The position numbers were made by a program, and so were the translations under genes. The notes below the pieces were generated by a model. That model was given only the letters and a program-made list of their open reading frames with translations. It ran no database searches and had not been told where the DNA came from. From assembly GCA_001781125.1 (NCBI GenBank), contig MFKT01000013.1, forward strand, positions 1 through 39,482: DNA of 39,482 nt, given 5' to 3'. This stretch comes from Candidatus Kaiserbacteria bacterium RIFCSPHIGHO2_01_FULL_53_29 (GTDB lineage: Bacteria; Patescibacteriota; Minisyncoccia; Phycocordibacterales; UBA2100). This document shows, piece after piece, positions 33,385-39,442 of the stretch. The number at the start of each line of letters is the position of its first letter. Positions within the stretch are counted from its first letter, which is position 1.

Positions 33385-34890
33385 ATGACCTTTCGCCGCA
33401 TTCTTGTTGCAATCTTGTTTGTAGCGCTTCTGCCTCTTGGCGCAAGCGCGCAGACGGTTGACGGCATCGCGCAGCAGATAGAGACGCTCCAAAAGAGGAT
33501 CGCGGAACTGCAGGAGCAATTGCGGCAGATCGAAACTGTCTCGCAGTCGTCGCCGACTCACGTTCCGGCAAGCGCAAGCAGCGCCTGTGTCGCGCCCACG
33601 CGCGACCTCTCCCTCCGCGACACCGACGCGCGAACGAACAACGAGGTTTCCATACTCCAGCGCTTCCTCGCGCGCGACAGCGCGATATACCCCGACGCTC
33701 TCGTTACGGGATTCTTTGGCCACCTCACCGAAGCCGCAGTGAAGCGCTACCAAAAGAGCAAGGGAATACTCCAAACAGGATTCGTCGGCCCTCTCACGCG
33801 CACGGCGATACGAAAGGACTGCGGAGAAGGCGGCGCGGTCGGAACGACGCCGTACTCGTTCGGAGCGTGGCCGACCGTCGGCGACGCGCCGCTCACCGTG
33901 AAGTTCACCGCGACGGCGGCGGAAACGCGGGAGACCGGCGTGTGGTACTCGGTCGACTTCGGCGACGGCACGCAAGGGAACATGAGCGCCTCGGCTTCTG
34001 ATGGCGCGCTCTCCGTCTCGCACACCTATGCAAGTGGCGGCACGTTCAGCGCAAAGCTCCTCCAAAACGAAGACGTCTGCGGCATCGGGCAGACCTACAC
34101 CTACACCTACGGCTGCACCCGCCAGCTCATCGTGGACAGCGCGACTGTCACGGTCGCCACCTCACCGACGCCGCCAGCGCCCCCGCCGAGCCCGACACCA
34201 TCGCTGACACCAACAGGCGGGGCCTGTCTGTACAAGGGATCCTCATATATGCATGGCTCAACAGTTTTCGCCGCATGCCCGAACGTCAATGACGCATGCC
34301 ACGTCGCCGTCAACTCATACCATCAATGTCAGAGTGGAACGTGGGTGGGAACTCAAGCGCCGAGCACCACCAGCGGGTCGTGTAGGACAAACAACGCAGT
34401 GTATGGAAACGGGCAGACAGTATCGCTCTCGAATTGCGACTATAATTGCATTTCAACACCCAGCGCGTGCCCATCGACGGCGTGTTCCGAACGCGTACCG
34501 CACATGTGCCAAAACGGTAAGTGGGTGCCACCGACCCAAACCACCGGCGGCTCGTGCATCGCATACGGGAAAACGTATGCGAGCGGATACGTAGAGCGCA
34601 ATAATTTTTGTTCGGATTCTTTCCGCGATGGTTGTTTAGCGGCACCCCTGATGTGGCCCCCATGGACGTGCTCGAACGGTCAGTGGTGCGGCCAAACGGG
34701 AGCTTGTCACTCGTCATTTCCAGTTTCTCCAACAGTCACCGGCGGCTCGTGCAAGACCGGAAAAGGAGAGTCCATCCCGAGCGGCGGCGTCCTCGATTAC
34801 TGCCAGATGGCACATGGAATCGGCATTAACTGCCTTGTCGCCGTCAACCCGAAGTACGTGTGCAGCAATAGCCAGTGGATACCGCAGTAA
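33385..34890 (+). CDS. secreted protein: signal peptide, coiled coil, peptidoglycan-binding-like domain, PKD-like domain, Cys-rich repeats
   Basis: 501 aa; 'NEVSILQRFLARDSAIYPDALVTGFFGHLTEAAVKRYQ'; 'YSVDFGDGTQGNMSAS...HTYASGGTFSAKLL'; four ~50-aa Cys repeats. Confidence 0.82.
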   Translation: MTFRRILVAILFVALLPLGASAQTVDGIAQQIETLQKRIAELQEQLRQIETVSQSSPTHVPASASSACVAPTRDLSLRDTDARTNNEVSILQRFLARDSAIYPDALVTGFFGHLTEAAVKRYQKSKGILQTGFVGPLTRTAIRKDCGEGGAVGTTPYSFGAWPTVGDAPLTVKFTATAAETRETGVWYSVDFGDGTQGNMSASASDGALSVSHTYASGGTFSAKLLQNEDVCGIGQTYTYTYGCTRQLIVDSATVTVATSPTPPAPPPSPTPSLTPTGGACLYKGSSYMHGSTVFAACPNVNDACHVAVNSYHQCQSGTWVGTQAPSTTSGSCRTNNAVYGNGQTVSLSNCDYNCISTPSACPSTACSERVPHMCQNGKWVPPTQTTGGSCIAYGKTYASGYVERNNFCSDSFRDGCLAAPLMWPPWTCSNGQWCGQTGACHSSFPVSPTVTGGSCKTGKGESIPSGGVLDYCQMAHGIGINCLVAVNPKYVCSNSQWIPQ

Positions 34891-34991
34891 AATGGCAAGG
34901 TCTTACCTTGCCATTTGCCGGCCGTTTTCGTCTCCCTATTCCGAACTCATGTAAACGCGGCAAGGCCCGGCCTTGCCGCATTCGGGCGGGC

Positions 34992-35020
34992 TTGACAGTG
35001 TATAGGCTCACATATACACT
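34992..35020 (+). promoter_or_regulatory. sigma70-type leaderless promoter of brnT-like gene
   Basis: TTGACA-N17-TACACT-N6-ATG(35027). Confidence 0.75.
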
Positions 35021-35026
35021 TTATGC

Positions 35027-35323
35027 ATGAGGATCTTTGCCGATGTCGTCGGCTTCGAGTGGGACGACGGCAACAAGGACAAGAACCTCAAAAAGCACGG
35101 CGTGACGAATGAAGGGTGCGAGCAGTCGTTTTCCGATGAAAGAAGAATAGTCCGCGAAGACACGAAACATTCCCGTCACGAGGCACGACATTGGCTTATC
35201 GGTAAAACACCGCAAAACAGACTGCTCTTTGTGTCGTTTACTATTCGCAAAAGCCGCATCCGCGTTATTTCAGCTCGCAATGCGAGCAGGAAGGAGCGAA
35301 CATATTATGAAGAAGAAAATTAA
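35027..35323 (+). CDS. brnT: BrnT-family toxin
   Basis: 'FEWDDGNKDKNLKKHGVTNEGCEQSFSDERRIVREDTKHSRHEARHWLIGKTPQNRLLFVSFTIRKSRIRVISARNASRKER'. Confidence 0.88.
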   Translation: MRIFADVVGFEWDDGNKDKNLKKHGVTNEGCEQSFSDERRIVREDTKHSRHEARHWLIGKTPQNRLLFVSFTIRKSRIRVISARNASRKERTYYEEEN

Positions 35324-35585
35324 AGCAAAGAAAAAAGTTCCTTATTTTAAGAATGAGGATAACGAACGCGATTTTTGGGCTCGCGCGGATCTCACCGACT
35401 ACGCGGATAAAAGCGAGTTTGTTCGCGCGTCCTTCCCTAATCTCAAGCCAACCTCTGCCTCGGTGTCGCTACGTATACCCCGGCATCTTCTTATTCGTCT
35501 TAAGGAACGCGCGAATCAGCTCGACGTGCCCTACCAGTCGCTCATGAAGCAGTACATCGCTCGCGGTGTTTCAAAAGACGAATAA
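35307..35585 (+). CDS. BrnA/CopG-like antitoxin
   Basis: MKKKIKAKKKVPYFKNEDNERDFWARADLTDY...SVSLRIPRHLLIRLKERANQLDVPYQSLMKQYIARGV; overlaps the brnT 3' end. Confidence 0.82.
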   Translation: MKKKIKAKKKVPYFKNEDNERDFWARADLTDYADKSEFVRASFPNLKPTSASVSLRIPRHLLIRLKERANQLDVPYQSLMKQYIARGVSKDE

Positions 35586-35695
35586 TGCGATAGTAGAAAT
35601 TAACAGTCTCTCACCGAAGGCCCGCAGGCTCCTGGCGCAGCGATATAGATGCATGTCCTAATATCTGAACCATGGTTCAGAAAGTGTAACAGGCC

Positions 35696-35834
35696 GCGGC
35701 GCCTGCCCGTGGATCAACTTTGGCTTTTCTTTGTTGGGACGCGCCAGGGTTATCGAAGTTAAGAACGCATTTCCATTTGCAGTGAATGGGATGTAGATAT
35801 TTCTTCCAACAAAGCCAAAGTTTGATGCTGGGTC
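35696..35834. repeat. ~140-bp element with inverted-repeat ends, copy 2
   Basis: CAACTTTGGCTTTTCTTTGTTGGGACG ... TTCTTCCAACAAAGCCAAAGTTTG; same position relative to a fusA relic as copy 1. Confidence 0.8.
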
Positions 35835-35909
35835 CCGAACGTCGAGTTCTCACACTACGCCGTTGTGCCTCGGAATGTCCAAGAAGACATCATAACCGCC
35901 CGAAAGTGA
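35835..35909 (+). pseudogene. relic of fusA 3' end (24 codons plus stop), copy 2
   Basis: PNVEFSHYAVVPRNVQEDIITARK*. Confidence 0.93.
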
Positions 35910-35923
35910 AGAACGCCTGCCCC

Positions 35924-35954
35924 GCCCCGTTAGAAGCATTGCTTCTAACGGGGC
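35924..35954. repeat. mini-hairpin, CCCGTTAGA family, copy 3
   Basis: GCCCCGTTAGAAGC-att-GCTTCTAACGGGGC. Confidence 0.8.
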
Positions 35955-35986
35955 CCGTAGCCAACGCGAAGCGTTGTGGTACTGGG

Positions 35987-36019
35987 GTGCAGGACGACAT
36001 CATCGCGGCGAGGAAGTAA
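35987..36019 (+). pseudogene. relic of fusA 3' end (10 codons plus stop), copy 3
   Basis: VQDDIIAARK*. Confidence 0.85.
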
Positions 36020-36037
36020 AATTGTCCGCACATTTTT

Positions 36038-36322
36038 CTAGCGCTTGTACTCGCCCTCGGCGTATTTGTGGATAAGCGAGTTGATGAGTGTTTGGTAGGG
36101 GAGGCCTTCGCGCTCCGAGCGGGCGCGAAGGCGCGCGAGGTCATACTCGCGCACGCGGATCGATACAAGTTTGGTTCTTTCCAGTCTCGTACGACGCGCA
36201 GCCGCAGCCAAAGACTTTTTGGCCCTCGCGAGGTCGGGAATACTCTTTGCTTTACCGGAGAGGATCCATTTTTCCCACATGCGCTCTTCTTTTGTCAGTC
36301 GATCCTGTTTTGTTTTGGTCAT
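36038..36322 (-). CDS. BrnA/CopG-like antitoxin
   Basis: MTKTKQDRLTKEERMWEKWILSGKAKSIPDLARAKKSLAAAARRTRLERTKLVSIRVREYDLARLRARSEREGLPYQTLINSLIHKYAEGEYKR. Confidence 0.75.
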   Translation of the reverse strand: MTKTKQDRLTKEERMWEKWILSGKAKSIPDLARAKKSLAAAARRTRLERTKLVSIRVREYDLARLRARSEREGLPYQTLINSLIHKYAEGEYKR

Positions 36323-36330
36323 GTGATGTT

Positions 36331-36624
36331 TTATGAGTTTGATAAATATTTTTGTGCGATCTTTCTGCTCGGGAATATTGTTTTGAAAAAGACTTTCTCT
36401 TTGTCGACTACGCACGGCACGACGTGGATATATCCGTTCAGCAGTACCACGATAGCTTTCTGGTGGGAATATTTCCTCTCGTCCCAATGGGGAATGAGGT
36501 CAATAAACTGGTCTTCCTCGATCGCCCGGACGACGTCGTCGAACGATACGCCACGAGCACGGATCAACTTCAGATTCTTTTCCTCACTCCACTCGATGCG
36601 AAGTCCAGTAAATGGCCAACGCAT
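36331..36624 (-). CDS. brnT: BrnT-family toxin
   Basis: 'IEWSEEKNLKLIRARGVSFDDVVRAIEEDQFIDLIPHWDERKYSHQKAIVVLLNGYIHVVPCVVDKEKVFFKTIFPSRKIAQKYL'; start chosen from promoter spacing. Confidence 0.82.
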   Translation of the reverse strand: MRWPFTGLRIEWSEEKNLKLIRARGVSFDDVVRAIEEDQFIDLIPHWDERKYSHQKAIVVLLNGYIHVVPCVVDKEKVFFKTIFPSRKIAQKYLSNS

Positions 36625-36630
36625 GCAAGG

Positions 36631-36658
36631 AGTATACACGCTCAGTTTTCGCTGTCAA
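36631..36658 (-). promoter_or_regulatory. sigma70-type leaderless promoter of the minus-strand brnT-like gene
   Basis: On minus: TTGACA-N16-TATACT-N6-ATG(36624). Confidence 0.75.
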
Positions 36659-36684
36659 TACTCTGTATATACAGTCTGTACCAG

Positions 36685-36744
36685 AAATTCATGGGCGATG
36701 TGACCGGCATGATAAACAGCAAACGCGGTGCTATCCGAAAGTGA
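36685..36744 (+). pseudogene. internally deleted relic of fusA 3' region, copy 4
   Basis: KFMGDVTGMINSKRGAIRK*: EF-G 'EKFMGDVTGMINSKRGSIE' joined to the terminal RK*. Confidence 0.88.
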
Positions 36745-36788
36745 GGAACGCCTGCCCCGCAGTGCCCCGTAGCCGCTTGCGTGGTACT

Positions 36789-36821
36789 GGGGTTAGAAGT
36801 GCGAAGCACTTTCTAGTGGGG
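36789..36821. repeat. mini-hairpin, CCCGTTAGA-like family, copy 4
   Basis: GGGGTTAGAAGTGC-gaa-GCACTTTCTAGTGGGG; absent at the equivalent position in the 35910-35990 paralogous spacer. Confidence 0.6.
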
Positions 36822-37235
36822 TGCAAGAGGAGATCGTTGCGTCGAGGAAATAAAAAAGATCAGCGCGCGGGAGGGTTCCCGCGCGCTGCCGAGTTCAAGG
36901 GGGCCGCATGCGGCCCGTGCCCGGTCGTACATTTCCTGGAAGTGCGGCAGGAAACCGGGGACGCGGGCGAGAGAACGTCCCTGATTGTCCGACCCCAAGA
37001 AGGGCACGCCACGGGAGCCGATGTCGTCGATCCGCGCCCAGTAGTTCCGGGGCGAATCTTGCCGCCAGACCCAGACGGTCGTATCGGTCCCTCTGAGGGG
37101 GCGGGACTGTGGACGAACGCTCACCGTGTACTCGGTGTCGCCGACCTTTATTTTGCAGTTTGAAGCTTGCGCAGCAGCCGGCGTTCCGACGACTGCTACG
37201 AAGCAGAGAACAAGAAACGTCCGCACCGTATTCAT
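36813..37235 (-). CDS. small secreted protein with N-terminal signal peptide; 3' boundary uncertain
   Basis: MNTVRTFLVLCFVAVVGTPAAAQASNCKIKVGDTEYTVSVRPQSR...; the ORF reads through a terminator hairpin and antisense fusA relic. Confidence 0.55.
   Translation of the reverse strand: MNTVRTFLVLCFVAVVGTPAAAQASNCKIKVGDTEYTVSVRPQSRPLRGTDTTVWVWRQDSPRNYWARIDDIGSRGVPFLGSDNQGRSLARVPGFLPHFQEMYDRARAACGPLELGSAREPSRALIFFISSTQRSPLAPH
36821..36853 (+). pseudogene. relic of fusA 3' end (10 codons plus stop), copy 5
   Basis: VQEEIVASRK*. Confidence 0.82.
36852..36888 (-). terminator. Rho-independent terminator (minus strand)
   Basis: Minus: CAGCGCGCGGGA accc TCCCGCGCGCTG atcTTTTTTA. Confidence 0.8.
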
Positions 37236-37317
37236 GGCATTCCTCCTGTGAAGCGGGTTTCGTGTTTAGAATGATACCACGCGGATGGATTAAGTCAATT
37301 TGAATCGTTTCTCCCCA

Positions 37318-37347
37318 GCCCCCACCCGCCCAAAGGCGGGTGGGGGC
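37318..37347. promoter_or_regulatory. GC-rich hairpin directly abutting a TATACT -10 box
   Basis: GCCCCCACCCGCC caaa GGCGGGTGGGGGC then TATACT (37348-37353), 28 nt before ATG 37382. Confidence 0.6.
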
Positions 37348-37381
37348 TATACTGTGTTCATTATTCTAGAGTCATATTTTC

Positions 37382-39358
37382 ATGCTTAAAAAAGTAACAT
37401 TTGCGTCAGTCGGTCTCATCTTACTCGCTTCTCCACTCGCCATCTCGGCGCAAACGATATCGCTTCCCTCGGTTCCTTCGAACGCATCGATCGAACAATT
37501 GCAGCAAATTGTCCTGCAGCTTATCCAGGTCCTCCAGCAACTCCTCGCGAACCGTCACCAACAATCAAGTTTCTCCGCCTCTCCGACATCCGGCCCCGCG
37601 CCGCTTTACGTCGTATTTACGGTGAGCAATTACGCTCCCCAGGTGGGCGACTTTGTCGACTTCGGTGATGGGAGTCAAGTTGCTGCAGGCAACCTATCGA
37701 TGTGGCAAACATTTCACACGTATGGTCAGGTGGGCACTTACCGGGCGCAATACCACAAATGTACGCTTCACATATCTGAAAAGGGATGCGACGGCTCTCA
37801 AGTTATTGGTACGGTGACGATAACGGTCACTGGCGAGGGGTCCGGCATCACCGTCACCGCGCCCAACGGCGGCGAGCAGTGGGAGATAGGCCAGCTCAAC
37901 ACCATCACGTGGGCACCCTACTCGTACACACCATACACGGCCACGAACGTGAATCCTGCGAATGAAGTGAACGTGTTTCTCGAGCGGCTCGACGGCTCGA
38001 CTGTTGGGCAGATCATGGATACGGGAAAAGCATCACTCCATACGTACTTCAACATTGGAGGATACAACAACTGGGCTGAGTCAGGACAGTACTACGTTCG
38101 CGTAAGCAACCGAGTAACTGGAGCTACTGATCGAAGCGACGCGTCGTTCACGCTCCTGCCGCGCGGCGTTGATATCAAGGTCAACGGTTCAGATGGGCCG
38201 GTGACACTCGCTGACAATCAATTAATTACTGTAACGTATAGAACGGTCGGTAACACTTCATGCACTCTGCAGGGATTGCGCACAACGCCCAATAGTGAGC
38301 CGCACGCAATTCCAATCGGGGCAGCGTCGACAAACGGTTCTGAAACAGGGTACGCATACGCACCAACTGCTGGCGGGACCGCAATATACGCGACATGCAA
38401 TAGGTCAGACGGCACGACTCGTGGTGACAGCGTCCAAATTTATGGGGGAACTGGAACGTCAGCATCAATCAAGATCACAAACCCCAACGGCGGGGAGCAA
38501 CTAGACAGGGATAAACAGTCGGAGATAAGATACTCACTGAAAGGACTCTCATCCATTTCTATCGCGCTCTACAAGAATGATCAATGGAAAACGTGGATCG
38601 TGAAGGATTTGTCCGTAGGGTACAACGCTGAAAGCGGGATATATATGTGGACCCCCTCGTCAGTGCTGCAAGGTCTCGGTGAGGCTGACAACGCAGGTTC
38701 TATATTCAAAATCTACATCACCGGGCAAAAGGCGGACGGCACGGGCTACGTCGACGACAAGAGCGACGCGCCGTTCTCGTTCATCGGCTCGGCCCCCACC
38801 CTTCCTCCCTTCACCTTTTCCGCCGGATTCTCTCAGACGCAAGGCGCGAATCAGTGGTATTACGCATATGAGGACAGCTCCGGGTCGCTCAATATTTTTC
38901 GAGATGGTAGCGGCTCGTGGAATGGCTTGAATCCCGACGGAACTCCGTTTATACGAAGCGGGGTCATGCACCCGGGACCGCAGGAAAATGCGGTACTCCA
39001 GTGGAAGGCTCCCGTTTCCGGCCTCCTGACAATTAAAGGGACTGTTTCTGACGGCGACAACTCATGCGGCGATGGTGTATCCGCGACCATCAGACAGGAA
39101 TCTACAAAGCTGTGGAACGCTCAGATAGCCGAGGGCGGGAGTGCCTCCCATAGCGTATCAAGCGCGGTCGATCATGGAACCGTTATCTCTTTTGTTGTGA
39201 GTCCTCTGGGTAATCATGGATGCGATACCACCAATTGGGATCCGACCATTACCTATGTCCAGCAGCCGGTGGTGCAAGATGGTCGCGTTTCGAACCTCGC
39301 CAACGCGCTTTCCGCGCTTGAAGGCGCTCTGAAATCGCTTCTCGGCCTGCTTGATTAG
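37382..39358 (+). CDS. secreted protein with signal peptide, coiled coil, PKD-like and Ig-like repeats
   Basis: 658 aa; 'VGDFVDFGDGSQVAAGN...HTYGQVGTYRAQYH'; repeated 'ITVTAPNGGEQWEIG' / 'IKITNPNGGEQLDRD' motifs. Confidence 0.8.
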   Translation: MLKKVTFASVGLILLASPLAISAQTISLPSVPSNASIEQLQQIVLQLIQVLQQLLANRHQQSSFSASPTSGPAPLYVVFTVSNYAPQVGDFVDFGDGSQVAAGNLSMWQTFHTYGQVGTYRAQYHKCTLHISEKGCDGSQVIGTVTITVTGEGSGITVTAPNGGEQWEIGQLNTITWAPYSYTPYTATNVNPANEVNVFLERLDGSTVGQIMDTGKASLHTYFNIGGYNNWAESGQYYVRVSNRVTGATDRSDASFTLLPRGVDIKVNGSDGPVTLADNQLITVTYRTVGNTSCTLQGLRTTPNSEPHAIPIGAASTNGSETGYAYAPTAGGTAIYATCNRSDGTTRGDSVQIYGGTGTSASIKITNPNGGEQLDRDKQSEIRYSLKGLSSISIALYKNDQWKTWIVKDLSVGYNAESGIYMWTPSSVLQGLGEADNAGSIFKIYITGQKADGTGYVDDKSDAPFSFIGSAPTLPPFTFSAGFSQTQGANQWYYAYEDSSGSLNIFRDGSGSWNGLNPDGTPFIRSGVMHPGPQENAVLQWKAPVSGLLTIKGTVSDGDNSCGDGVSATIRQESTKLWNAQIAEGGSASHSVSSAVDHGTVISFVVSPLGNHGCDTTNWDPTITYVQQPVVQDGRVSNLANALSALEGALKSLLGLLD

Positions 39359-39442
39359 AAGAATTCTTTGTCCACACCCCTCGCCTCTAAAGCGAGGGGG
39401 TGGGCTATACTTGTTGTATTAGAAAATAAGGGTTAATTCTCC

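Noticed and set aside
32817-33467. 216-aa minus-strand ORF spanning the RelE toxin, the 140-bp element and the fusA relic
   Set aside because: Covers the antisense of three independently identified features. The stretch within the 140-bp element is kept only as a point to check.
35586-35640. Short open frame 'VEINSLSPKARRLLAQRYRCMS*' between the BrnA-like gene and the 140-bp element
   Set aside because: Looks like a possible gene fragment but matches nothing I can name; too short to support a call.
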